55,471 nt of DNA from the NCBI GenBank assembly GCA_020025425.1, contig JAHHSD010000008.1:1-55471 (forward strand), written 5' to 3'. Made by a program: the position numbers and the translations under genes. Shown here piece by piece: positions 1 to 7,874 of this stretch (its first letter is position 1; every line of letters starts with the position of its first letter). The notes under the pieces were generated by a model. It was not told the origin of the DNA. It was given only the letters and a program-made list of their open reading frames with translations, and did no database searches. This DNA comes from Oscillospiraceae bacterium. Lineage in GTDB: Bacteria; Bacillota; Clostridia; Oscillospirales; Oscillospiraceae.

Positions 1-109
1 GAGCTAACAAATTTTTACTGTGCGGGGTGTCCAACTTGCACTTGCAATTTGCGTCTCCTTTTCTTTTTATTGGAGCGTTTTCACGGCCCCAACACATCAA
101 CCAGATGAT

Positions 110-1459
110 TTAATGAGATTCGCTTCTGTCATGATAGGCTGTATGGAGCAGCCGTTCCGCCTGGGGACTCAGCGGATGATCCAGGAATTTGTCATAAATC
201 TGCTTGATTTCCGGATTATCCAGTGAACTGCGGATGGATCTGGTCTGATCCGCCCGGTACAGAGCACCGATCCTGCGCTCCCGCACCTGGTCAGGCACAG
301 GGACCACCTTTCCAGATGGCTGTCCTGCTCCGCTGATGCATCCACCCGGACAGGTCATCACCTCGACAAAGTCAAAGCTGTCGATCTGTCCATTCTGAAT
401 CAGCTGTTCGGCTGCACGGGTTCCATAGATTATTGCGACTCTCACCTCTCTCTCCCCTAATTGGACCACAGCCTCTTTTATCTGCTCCATCCCCCGTACC
501 GGTTGATAAGACAGCAATAGCTCAGCAGGCGCCTTTCCCGTCACAGAGGAGTACGCCATGCGCAGTGCGGCCTCCATGACGCCGCCTGTATTTCCAAAAA
601 TGAGTCCGGCGCCGCTGCTCTCCCCCATCAGGGAGTCAAACGGGGACGGCTCCAGGTCCCGGAACGGGATCTTTTCCTCCTGGATCCAATGTGCCAGCTC
701 GTTGGTGGTCAGCACATAGTCGTTGTCCCGCAGAGTAGGAATCCCCAGGAGCGCGCCCACGGAGCCTTGCTCCTCCCGGGTGATCTCAAACTTCTTTGCG
801 CTGCATGGAGCCACCGTCACAGTCACGATCTGCTCCGGGTCCAGGCCCATCTGACCGGCAAAATAAGTCTTGATCAGGGCGCCCTGCATCCCGATGGGGC
901 TTTTCGCGCTGGACAGATTGGGAATGCGCTCCGGATGAAAGGTCTCTATGTACTTCACCCAGGCCGGGCAGCAGCTGGTGAACTGGGGCAGCGTGCCCTT
1001 TCCAGACAGCAGCCGCTTCAAAAGCTCGGTCCCCTCCTCCAAAATGGTGAGGTCTGCCGCAAACGCAACATCCAGCACATAATTTACACCCAGAGCTCTG
1101 AGCGCCTGTACCATTCTGCCCTCGGCAAAGGTCCCGGCCGGCTCGCCGAAGCACTCCGCCAGGCCGACCCGGACGGCGGGCGCGGTGGAGACCACAACCA
1201 CCTTCTCAGGGTCCTGTACCGCCTGACGCACGGCCTGCAAGCTGTCTCTGACCCGGAGCGCACCCTCGGGACAGGCCGCAACGCACTGACCGCAGTGGAC
1301 ACAGGCAAACCGTTCTCCTGCTGTCATATGGGCCGCAACCCCGATCTCCTCCCTGCACACCGCAAGGCAGTGTCCGCAGCTGGTACATAGCGCCATATTT
1401 TTTTCAATGGAGGGATTGTCCGGGTACACTGGCACACAATTCAGTCCAATGTCAGCCAT
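110..1459 (-). CDS. [FeFe] hydrogenase, short ferredoxin-like form
   Basis: A 449-residue iron-only hydrogenase that would interconvert protons and H2 in the cytoplasm. Two [4Fe-4S] motifs open the protein: Cys25/28/31/35 and Cys53/56/59/63. The H-cluster motifs follow: L1 is TSCCPAW (161-167), L2 is APCSAKKFE (217-225), where family members usually start with Met-Pro-Cys, and L3 is MTCPGGCISGAGQP near residue 370, with Ala in place of the usual middle Gly. FGNTGGVMEAALR is also typical of the family. There is no N-terminal [2Fe-2S] domain and no NADH-binding partner gene nearby, so its electron partner is probably a ferredoxin encoded elsewhere. The ATG overlaps the end of cooS by 8 bases, which suggests translational coupling. 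No HydEFG maturases are in the window. Confidence 0.93.
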   Translation of the reverse strand: MADIGLNCVPVYPDNPSIEKNMALCTSCGHCLAVCREEIGVAAHMTAGERFACVHCGQCVAACPEGALRVRDSLQAVRQAVQDPEKVVVVSTAPAVRVGLAECFGEPAGTFAEGRMVQALRALGVNYVLDVAFAADLTILEEGTELLKRLLSGKGTLPQFTSCCPAWVKYIETFHPERIPNLSSAKSPIGMQGALIKTYFAGQMGLDPEQIVTVTVAPCSAKKFEITREEQGSVGALLGIPTLRDNDYVLTTNELAHWIQEEKIPFRDLEPSPFDSLMGESSGAGLIFGNTGGVMEAALRMAYSSVTGKAPAELLLSYQPVRGMEQIKEAVVQLGEREVRVAIIYGTRAAEQLIQNGQIDSFDFVEVMTCPGGCISGAGQPSGKVVPVPDQVRERRIGALYRADQTRSIRSSLDNPEIKQIYDKFLDHPLSPQAERLLHTAYHDRSESH

Positions 1460-3326
1460 TCAGCCCCAGCCCCTTTCTCTTCTCTCCAATGATCTCCACC
1501 ATCGTCTGGGCGGCCTTGGAGATGTCGGTCTCTACGATCAGTCTGCCGCCTGTAATGTCTTTAAGCTGATTGCCCAGAACATCCAGCACCACCGGGCTGC
1601 CGGTCACAAAGGGCGCCAGGCCCAGATGGACGTCAAAGCCCAGGGTCAGGGCAAATGCGCCGTCCGCCAATGCCTGCTCCTCCAGCCACTGGGGCGCGGA
1701 GATAACCACCGGCAGCTGGGGAAGATCCACCTTGAGGGCGGCGGCCAGCTCTCCCACCATGCACTCGATCCGGCCGATGGCCAGACAGGGGCCGAAGTTC
1801 AGCACCGGGGGGATGCCCAGGCTCCGGCACACCTCGCGCAGGCCGGGGCCTGCCAGGTCGGCGGCCTCCCGGGACATCAGGCCGCAATTCTCCAAACCGC
1901 CGCAGGTGCATCCTGCGGAAACCACCAGAATATCGTTGGCGATCAGCTGCTTGGCCAGCTCCACCGTAAAGACATCGTGTCCCTTTGCTCTCAGATTGGA
2001 GCAGCCCACAACTGCGGCCACACCCTTGATCTTACCGGAGGCAATCAGGTCGATCAGCGGAGCAAAGGAGCCGCCCAGGGCCTTTTTCAGCGTGACCTCA
2101 GTCACTCCGGTGATGGCCTCGCAGCCGTGATGGGCCATGGGGTTCCGGCGGCCGGCAGCGCGGCGCTTGGTGTAGGAGGCCAGTGCGGCAGCGATGATAT
2201 TCGCCCCTGCTTCCTCCCCCTCGCCGGGCTTGTAGGGCAGCAGCTTTGCATCCTTCTTCTTGGCCACATCGTCCAGGCAGAGCATGGGGATGTCCTGCTT
2301 CTGACAGATCGGCTCAATGCCCGGAATGGAGCAGTTGAACTCGGACACCACCAGATCCACGCATCCGGTCATCAGCACGGCCTCGCTGGTGTAGTTGTTG
2401 CCCGCATGGCCGCAGAAGGCCTGCTCAAAGCAGCGGCTTCTGGCCTGGAAATCCTGTCCCACACAGGTACAGCCCACGATCCGCATGCCCTTTGCCCCGG
2501 CCTGCTGGGCCATGGCCTGGATGGCGGGATTGTCCAGCAGCTCCCCAAGGGCGCCGAACATGTGCTGCTGGTGTCCCGTGATCATAATATTGATGTACTG
2601 GGGGTCTACCACCTGAAGGCCCACCGGGTCGAATCCCAGCTTCGGCTCTCCGATCAGGATATCGTTGAGCTGATTCACCAGCACCAGGCCGTAAAGGCCG
2701 GTGGAGATGCCCAGCCGGAGACACTGCATCAGCATGTCCACCGGGTCGGAATTGAGGTTGGTGGACGTCTTGACCACAGCGTTGAAAATCTCATCCTTGG
2801 CGCCGCCCGGGAGGATCCCCACCTTCTTCCAGACCTCTGCCCGCATTCCGTAGGCCAGCTTCTCGGTCAGGCGCATCTTCTCCTCATAGGGTCTGCGCAG
2901 GTCCTCCAGAATCTGCTCCGACAGCTTCAGCGCCAGAGCATGGTCATTCTCGCCCTGAATGCCCAGCTTTTCGCACAGTGCATGCAGGGTATCCAGCCCC
3001 TTCAGTCTGCGCCCGGCCAGGGCGGCAGCCCTCAGCTCCTTGGCGGTATCCTCCACCACATGAATATAGCAGCCGGATCCGGCTGCCACAGACCGGAGAA
3101 AATTCCGCGCCACGATGGTATCCGCATCCGCGCCGCAGACTCCCTTAGGCCGGGACCGGGAGATCCGGCAGGGACCATTTGAGCAGAACTTACAACATAC
3201 ACCGTCCAGCCCATACCCACATTTAATTTCCTGCTGAACCATCCTTCTGTGAGAATGATCCTCCGGCACAGATTCCAAAAAAGCTTGCAGCTCCTTATCC
3301 GCACTGCTGCACATGGTACATTCCAT
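1452..3326 (-). CDS. cooS: Anaerobic carbon-monoxide dehydrogenase catalytic subunit CooS (atypical)
   Basis: A 624-residue Ni-Fe CODH, the usual length for CooS, which converts CO and water to CO2 with ferredoxin-level electrons. The D- and B-cluster cysteines are all present: Cys36, 44, 45, 48, 53 and 64. The C-cluster ligands can also be placed: His in ITGHQQHM and Cys in GCTCVG, EFNCSIPG, VVGCSN, SAGCTC and FGPCLA. Counting from those anchors, the second-shell residues of Carboxydothermus CODH-II differ: the His93 position is Tyr87 (AAGSGCYIH instead of AAGAAAHSD), and the Lys563 position, 37 residues after the last Cys ligand, is Gln (WLEEQALADG). These residues matter for CO chemistry in CODH-II, so activity may differ. 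The ribosome site is AGGGGG. No cooF or cooC lies next to it; only the hydrogenase follows. Confidence 0.93.
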   Translation of the reverse strand: MECTMCSSADKELQAFLESVPEDHSHRRMVQQEIKCGYGLDGVCCKFCSNGPCRISRSRPKGVCGADADTIVARNFLRSVAAGSGCYIHVVEDTAKELRAAALAGRRLKGLDTLHALCEKLGIQGENDHALALKLSEQILEDLRRPYEEKMRLTEKLAYGMRAEVWKKVGILPGGAKDEIFNAVVKTSTNLNSDPVDMLMQCLRLGISTGLYGLVLVNQLNDILIGEPKLGFDPVGLQVVDPQYINIMITGHQQHMFGALGELLDNPAIQAMAQQAGAKGMRIVGCTCVGQDFQARSRCFEQAFCGHAGNNYTSEAVLMTGCVDLVVSEFNCSIPGIEPICQKQDIPMLCLDDVAKKKDAKLLPYKPGEGEEAGANIIAAALASYTKRRAAGRRNPMAHHGCEAITGVTEVTLKKALGGSFAPLIDLIASGKIKGVAAVVGCSNLRAKGHDVFTVELAKQLIANDILVVSAGCTCGGLENCGLMSREAADLAGPGLREVCRSLGIPPVLNFGPCLAIGRIECMVGELAAALKVDLPQLPVVISAPQWLEEQALADGAFALTLGFDVHLGLAPFVTGSPVVLDVLGNQLKDITGGRLIVETDISKAAQTMVEIIGEKRKGLGLNG

Positions 3327-3391
3327 ACAGCTATCCCCCTATAAAATCATTGTGTCCTTGTGCTGTTTTCCTGGATCAACCAAAATATACA

Positions 3392-3536
3392 GTACAAAGC
3401 CCTTCTATTTTGTACAATGTGAACCCATTATAGCATGTACCTTGTTTATTACTTGTGTATTTTCCAAGCTTGAATCCAGTAAAATCCACGCCAAATGCCA
3501 AATCACTTGTACAGAACCGCCCCAAAGCCTGTACAA
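3392..3536. promoter_or_regulatory. Cluster of TTGTACA-type motifs upstream of cooS
   Basis: Five related sites lie in the cooS control region: GTACAA at 3392-3397, a perfect palindrome TTGTACAA at 3410-3417, TGTAC at 3436-3440, TTGTACAG at 3507-3514 and CTGTACAA at 3529-3536. The last two form an exact inverted repeat with a 14-base spacer, so their starts are 22 bases (two helical turns) apart. The same TTGTACAA occurs at 6274-6281 beside the kinase promoter. The likely binder, the adjacent AraC-type regulator, is an inference. Confidence 0.5.
3427..3435 (-). promoter_or_regulatory. Extended -10 promoter of cooS-hydrogenase
   Basis: On the minus strand TGC precedes a perfect TATAAT (3427-3432), an extended -10 element. 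The -35 position (about 3450-3455) reads CAAGTA and is poor, which fits dependence on an activator. The start point would be near 3420, about 95 bases before the cooS ATG. A TTGTACAA palindrome lies just downstream of the start point. Confidence 0.5.
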
Positions 3537-3573
3537 AACAGATAAAAATGAGATCACCCTTTGTCACAGCATG

Positions 3574-3600
3574 AAAAACCCCCTGACAACTGTCAGGGGG
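3574..3600 (-). terminator. Rho-independent terminator after the response regulator
   Basis: CCCCCTGAC (3579-3587) pairs with GTCAGGGGG (3592-3600) around a 4-base loop. Five A residues at the left edge become a T-run on the minus strand. It lies 10 bases past the regulator stop codon and separates the regulatory pair from cooS. Confidence 0.85.
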
Positions 3601-3610
3601 GTTGGTGATA

Positions 3611-4642
3611 TTACACGGAAACTGCCGCCTCATTTTTCGGTACCACAGCTGTTTTCTGCCGGTACTCCTTTGCAGTGCTGTTTCCATACTTTTTGAAAAT
3701 CTTGCTGAAATAGCTGCTCTCGTTGTAGCCCAGACGGAATGCGACCTCCGCGATGCTGTATTCGGTAAAGCAGAAATACCGCTTCGCCAAGTGGATTTTC
3801 CTCATGTGAATGTACTCTGTAACACTGACATGGAACCTCTCCCGGAAAATCCGGCTCAGGTAGCCCTGGCTGATGGCGCAGTGCTCCACAATGCTGTTGA
3901 GCGTAATGTCCTCCTGGATGTGGTCTGATATGTAGGTAAAGATATTTTCCAGCAGAGGATAGCGCGTAACACTGTTCTCGCAAAACAGCTTGTCCACCAG
4001 TCCGAACAGCCAGATTTCCGTGACCCGGGGGTCAGTAATGGAGCTCATGTGGATGGGAAACACATCCTGGATCTTTGTCGGCGTGCCGCACGCACCTCTG
4101 CTGTCCAGAAGGCCCTGTCCCAGATAGGTAAACATCTGCATCAGCTGGTTTGCATCCCCATTGGCCTCCCGATAGATGTCCTCGAGCACTGTGGGGAGCT
4201 CATCTGAGAAGTGCTTAAAATCCTTTTCCTTTAATATGGCAGTCAGCAGTTCCAGCTGTTTATGGACGGAGTTTGCATGCTTTGCGGCATAGTCCTCCAA
4301 TACCTTTTGGATCTGCGTGTGGGTCACCGGCTTTTCCAGTACGTCCTCCACCACATCCTGCGCCACTCTGTGGACCAGGCTGCCCGTCGCATAGGGCGTC
4401 AGAATATAAATGGCGGTTTCAGGCCTGCTCCTATGAATTACCCGGCTTGCCTCCACCCCTTTGATCCCGGACACCTGCATGCTGAGAAAGACGATGTCCA
4501 TAGGTTCCTCTTTACACACCCGTACCGCATCTTCTCCCGATGATACCGTATGGGTGACACAGACATCCTGATTCCTTGAGAGGATCATTTTCAGCGCTTC
4601 CCGGCCAAGAACATCCTCATCTGCAATTAAGACCCTGTACAT
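3611..4642 (-). CDS. AraC-type response regulator lacking the phosphoacceptor Asp
   Basis: A 343-residue transcription regulator. Residues 1-120 form a CheY-like receiver and the last 100 or so an AraC/XylS double helix-turn-helix (GYLSRIFRERF, then the second helix pair ending near YFSKIFKKYG). The acidic pocket Asp8/Asp10 and the Lys of LEKPV are kept, but the residue expected to be phosphorylated is Ser54: IVFLSMQVSG instead of IVFLDxxMPG. A normal Asp phosphorelay is therefore unlikely; it may respond through protein contact or constitutively. The gene starts 1 base after the kinase stop codon, so the two are one transcript. The neighbouring cooS-hydrogenase operon is the obvious target by position. 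Confidence 0.9.
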   Translation of the reverse strand: MYRVLIADEDVLGREALKMILSRNQDVCVTHTVSSGEDAVRVCKEEPMDIVFLSMQVSGIKGVEASRVIHRSRPETAIYILTPYATGSLVHRVAQDVVEDVLEKPVTHTQIQKVLEDYAAKHANSVHKQLELLTAILKEKDFKHFSDELPTVLEDIYREANGDANQLMQMFTYLGQGLLDSRGACGTPTKIQDVFPIHMSSITDPRVTEIWLFGLVDKLFCENSVTRYPLLENIFTYISDHIQEDITLNSIVEHCAISQGYLSRIFRERFHVSVTEYIHMRKIHLAKRYFCFTEYSIAEVAFRLGYNESSYFSKIFKKYGNSTAKEYRQKTAVVPKNEAAVSV

Positions 4643-4643
4643 A

Positions 4644-5993
4644 TTATGATGTCCTTTCTTCGTGGTACTGCGGCCAACTCAGCACGACCTTTCCTCCGCA
4701 TTTTTCATTGCTTTCCATCAGCACACCATATCCATCCCCATAGAGCTCCTTCATTTTATCCTTGGCGTAGTCAATGCCGAGATTGATAAAATAGCTCTCG
4801 CACATGTTCTGGTAAATATCATATTTTGCGTCGATCTCTGCCTTGCTCAGCCCCGGGCCGGTATCCGTGATCTCCAGGGTCAGCCTGTTGGTGTGCATCA
4901 GACCGGTGATCCGCACTTCCCCGCCCTGCGGAGCCAGCATCACACCATGATCGACTGCATTTTTGATAAATGGCATCAGGATATTAGACGGCATCTGTTC
5001 CCCATACATCTCCTGAGGAATGTCAATGGAAAACTGAAAGCAGTCACCCAGTTTCTTCTGCTGAAACAGCAGATAACGCTCCGCCTGCCGGATCTCGCCC
5101 TCCACAGGGACAAACGCATCCTTCTGGATACATTTGTATTTTACAAAGTCCATAAAAACATTCAGCAGCTCGTAGGTGTTGGCGGCCTTTTCAATGATTG
5201 ATGTGTTGAGCAGCGTGCCCAGCAGGTCGATCATCTCAAACGGGTTGAAGTTGATCTGCTCCAGCTCCAGCTCCTTGGATTTCTGGATATTCTCCCGCAT
5301 AAAGCACTGACTCATGGCCTGGAATTTCTTTATTCTGTTGTTCAGTGCGATCTTCTGCTCCTGCTGTGCCATCTCATTTTCACTCAGCTGATTGATCACC
5401 AGCAGCACCAGATTGGCAATATCCAGAAATTTTTCGTAGGAGTACTGGGAAATCCCCTCCATCAACCCCTTATGCTGCTCCAGCACCTTCTGACAGTCTC
5501 TGGTATCCATCATCAGCGACAGCCGGCTGACCGTCTCCGGAGCGTTCTCGCAGCGGATCTGCCCCCCGATGAAACCGCCCAGGTAGTGTCCACGCACAAT
5601 AATTGGGATCGCCACCTCCAGCAGACCATAGGGGCAGAAATAAACATTGGTCTTGCGTGTCACAGCGGCCTGGATAGACCCAAACGCATCTGATGCACAG
5701 CAATGCTCCCGGCACATCGGGTCCAAACGCATCTGTGTGCAGAACTCACTGAACGAGGTGGCTTCTGTGATCGGCTCTCCTCTGAAGTTCACGGTAATAA
5801 ACGCCAACCCGGTCGCTTTCGACAGGCTTTCCTGAATCTTTTCCAACTTCTCTTTTCCGAACAGATGGATAATATCCATATTATTGTCCGAATTGCTGTC
5901 CAGCGTCTCTCCAACTGGACTGAAGTGCCCGGATAATGAATCTGACCGAGAATTCTGTAAGGAAAAAAAATCCTGGTTGTCCATGATGCCCAT
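4644..5993 (-). CDS. PocR-domain sensor kinase-like protein lacking the phosphoacceptor His
   Basis: A 449-residue cytoplasmic sensor with no membrane segment. Residues about 45-190 are a PocR ligand-binding domain, with a Cys-rich core (FCTQMRLDPMCREHCC and YFCPYGLLEVAIPI). A linker and a LytS/YehU-type kinase module follow. The ATPase part looks intact: N-box ILMPFIKNAVDHG, G-box ITDTGPGLS and the C-terminal KMKELYGDGYG. The segment that should read QINPHFLFN reads QINFNPFEM, so Asn stands where the phosphorylated His belongs. PocR domains are thought to bind small organic ligands; the ligand here is unknown. The start at 5993 has AGGGCAGG upstream. It is co-transcribed with the response regulator from the promoter at 6240-6268, leaving a leader of about 240 bases. 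Confidence 0.88.
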   Translation of the reverse strand: MGIMDNQDFFSLQNSRSDSLSGHFSPVGETLDSNSDNNMDIIHLFGKEKLEKIQESLSKATGLAFITVNFRGEPITEATSFSEFCTQMRLDPMCREHCCASDAFGSIQAAVTRKTNVYFCPYGLLEVAIPIIVRGHYLGGFIGGQIRCENAPETVSRLSLMMDTRDCQKVLEQHKGLMEGISQYSYEKFLDIANLVLLVINQLSENEMAQQEQKIALNNRIKKFQAMSQCFMRENIQKSKELELEQINFNPFEMIDLLGTLLNTSIIEKAANTYELLNVFMDFVKYKCIQKDAFVPVEGEIRQAERYLLFQQKKLGDCFQFSIDIPQEMYGEQMPSNILMPFIKNAVDHGVMLAPQGGEVRITGLMHTNRLTLEITDTGPGLSKAEIDAKYDIYQNMCESYFINLGIDYAKDKMKELYGDGYGVLMESNEKCGGKVVLSWPQYHEERTS

Positions 5994-6239
5994 TACCTGC
6001 CCTCATCCCCTTTGTTCTCTGTATGTCTGGCCTTTCCGGCGCACAGCCGTCTGTGTCTGTTTCGCTGCGCGTCTCCCGCCAGAGCAGTCCTATCCTCTGC
6101 ACGCTCCCAAATACCCGACAGGCTCCAATCTGCCCACACGGCTCTCCGGGACCGGCTGCGTGAATTGCTATCGGAATACACTCGTCAATCTGTTAGTTTT
6201 TGGATACTTGATATAAAAGGCCCGATTTTACTGTATTGT

Positions 6240-6268
6240 ATTTTATAACTATGAGACAAATCTGTCAA
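6240..6268 (-). promoter_or_regulatory. Sigma-A promoter of the kinase-regulator operon
   Basis: On the minus strand TTGACA (6263-6268) and TAAAAT (6240-6245) are separated by exactly 17 bases. A TTGTACAA palindrome lies at 6274-6281, five bases upstream of the -35, matching the motif cluster before cooS. The stretch 5994-6239 is then an untranslated leader; no gene or clear terminator is visible in it. Confidence 0.75.
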
Positions 6269-6352
6269 GGGAGTTGTACAAATCTGCCCATATGCGGCCA
6301 ATTACGCCTTCTCTTTCTCTTGGCAGCCCCCTTATGTGGTTTGGTTTTTACA

Positions 6353-6862
6353 TTAAAGCAGTAAAATAACCAAAAATCCGCCTCCGGCAGCGCTCACAGC
6401 CCGATATACCCGCCCCATACGGCGGCTTTCCTCCCTCGCCCGCTCCAGCGCCAGCTCCAGCTCACGGCGGCAGCTCCGGATCGCCCTGACCTGCTCCTGC
6501 CCGTCGTAGCGGCCCAGCACCTGTCCCAGCGGCTCCAGGAGCCGGCGATCCTCCGGTTTCAGCTCCTTCACCCCCGCCAGTGCGTCCCGCCAGTGCTGAT
6601 CAAAACCTGTCTCATCAGGCTGATCCAGGACCCGCCGGCAGTCTTGGAACAGTCCGCTGGCTGGTTTCCGGCTGTGGTCTGCCAAGTCCTCCATCAACTG
6701 AGGCAGGGGGAGCAGCCGCAGGGAGATCTCCCGCTCCATCTGTCCAAAACCGTCCTCCAGCGCCTCCAGGGCGCGGACCCGGCGCCGCAGTCCGGACGCC
6801 TGGTCCTCCCCCAGCATAAAGCAGCTCCCCACCACCAGCAGAGCCCCCAACAGTCGGATCAT
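6353..6862 (-). CDS. spoIIIAB: Stage III sporulation protein AB
   Basis: A 169-residue protein, the normal SpoIIIAB length (about 170). It has an N-terminal hydrophobic segment (LLGALLVVGSCFML), a basic helical middle part and a hydrophobic C-terminus (GGGFLVILLL), as expected for this mother-cell membrane protein of the SpoIIIA-SpoIIQ channel. Its ATG overlaps the spoIIIAA stop by 4 bases. The genes spoIIIAC-AH, which normally follow directly, are absent; the next gene downstream on this strand is the PocR-domain kinase. Confidence 0.9.
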   Translation of the reverse strand: MIRLLGALLVVGSCFMLGEDQASGLRRRVRALEALEDGFGQMEREISLRLLPLPQLMEDLADHSRKPASGLFQDCRRVLDQPDETGFDQHWRDALAGVKELKPEDRRLLEPLGQVLGRYDGQEQVRAIRSCRRELELALERAREESRRMGRVYRAVSAAGGGFLVILLL

Positions 6863-7764
6863 GTCAATCCCTCCACCTCATAGCGTCTCGCTCCGCCCCG
6901 CCCGGAGATGGTCACCAGCCGGCGGAAGATTCCCGCCGACAGCAGCTCCCGATAGAGGGGCCGGCGGCTCAGGTCCTCCCGGCCGGTGCCATGGGCGGTG
7001 GCCAGGATGGTAACTCCGCATCCAGCCGCTAAAATCAGGGCCCGGATATCAGCCGGATCGGTGATCTCATCTACCGCCAGCACCTGGGGATTCATCCCCC
7101 GCAGCAGGAGCATCAGACCCTCCGCCTTGGGACAGCCGTCCAGAATGTCGGTGCGGCTGCCCAGGTCCATCTGGGGCACCCCCTGGAATACCGCTCCCAG
7201 CTCCCCCCGTTGATCCACCACGCCCACCCGCATGGGCTCTACCCCCTCCCCATCGGATACCGCTCGGATCAGGTCCCGCAGCAGAGTGGTTTTGCCTGCC
7301 CCCGGCGGGGCCAGGATCAAAGTGCTCTCCAGCCGCCCCTGGTCTGACAGGCGGGCCAGCATAGGGGCCGAGCTATTGGGAAAGGACCGGGCAATCCGGA
7401 TAGAGGCGGAGGACAGGCAGCGCAGGGCGGAAATCTGTCCGTTTTGCAGCACCGCCGTGCCGCACAGGCCCACCCGGTGTCCCCCCTGAACCGTCAAAAA
7501 ACCCTCCCGGATCTGATCCAGTACCGCATGGACCGAGGACCGGCTGGCCAGCTCCAGCAGACGCTCCAGATGCGCCCCGGTAACATCCGGACCATTCAGC
7601 CACCGCTCCCCCTCCGGGAACACCACCGACACCGGTCGGCCAACCCGGAGCCGCAGCTCCTCTGCCGTCTCCTGTTCCGCCCCGGGAAGTGCCAGGGCCT
7701 CCGCCCGCAGCTCCATAGGCAGAACAGAGGCCGCCTGCCGGAATCCAACACTTCTATCTTCCAT
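6859..7764 (-). CDS. spoIIIAA: Stage III sporulation protein AA, secretion-type ATPase
   Basis: A 301-residue AAA ATPase related to type II/IV secretion ATPases that is thought to power the mother-cell side of the SpoIIIA-SpoIIQ channel. The Walker A motif is APPGAGKTTLLRDL (about 173-186) and the Walker B region is VLAVDEITD. The N-terminal domain contains GHRVGLCGTAV, typical of SpoIIIAA. A ribosome site AAGGGGGAAGAAGG lies just before the ATG. It is the first of only two spoIIIA genes at this locus. A possible sigma-E promoter is 25 bases upstream. Confidence 0.93.
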   Translation of the reverse strand: MEDRSVGFRQAASVLPMELRAEALALPGAEQETAEELRLRVGRPVSVVFPEGERWLNGPDVTGAHLERLLELASRSSVHAVLDQIREGFLTVQGGHRVGLCGTAVLQNGQISALRCLSSASIRIARSFPNSSAPMLARLSDQGRLESTLILAPPGAGKTTLLRDLIRAVSDGEGVEPMRVGVVDQRGELGAVFQGVPQMDLGSRTDILDGCPKAEGLMLLLRGMNPQVLAVDEITDPADIRALILAAGCGVTILATAHGTGREDLSRRPLYRELLSAGIFRRLVTISGRGGARRYEVEGLT

Positions 7765-7788
7765 CCTTCTTCCCCCTTCTGCCCTATC

Positions 7789-7817
7789 ATCCTATGAGGC
7801 TCGTCCCACAGCTATGC
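7789..7817 (-). promoter_or_regulatory. Possible sigma-E promoter of spoIIIAA
   Basis: On the minus strand GCATA (7813-7817) and CATAGGAT (7789-7796) are 16 bases apart, close to the mother-cell sigma-E pattern ATA-N16-CATAnnnT. The predicted leader is about 20 bases. The match is partial, so this is a suggestion based on position and the known regulon. Confidence 0.35.
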
Positions 7818-7821
7818 GGAC

Positions 7822-7858
7822 AAAAAACGCCTGTCAGACAAAAACTGTCTGACAGGCG
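7822..7858 (-). terminator. Terminator after folD
   Basis: A 13-base-pair stem (7828-7840 with 7846-7858, loop AAAAC) is followed on the minus strand by a run of T (the A-tract 7822-7827). It closes the M16-lgt-folD operon, 16 bases after the folD stop. Confidence 0.9.
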
Positions 7859-7874
7859 CTATTGCTTTTCCCAA

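Noticed and set aside
1..109. Search for a terminator or gene at the left edge
   Set aside because: No stem with a T-run and no frame with start signals can be seen in these bases.
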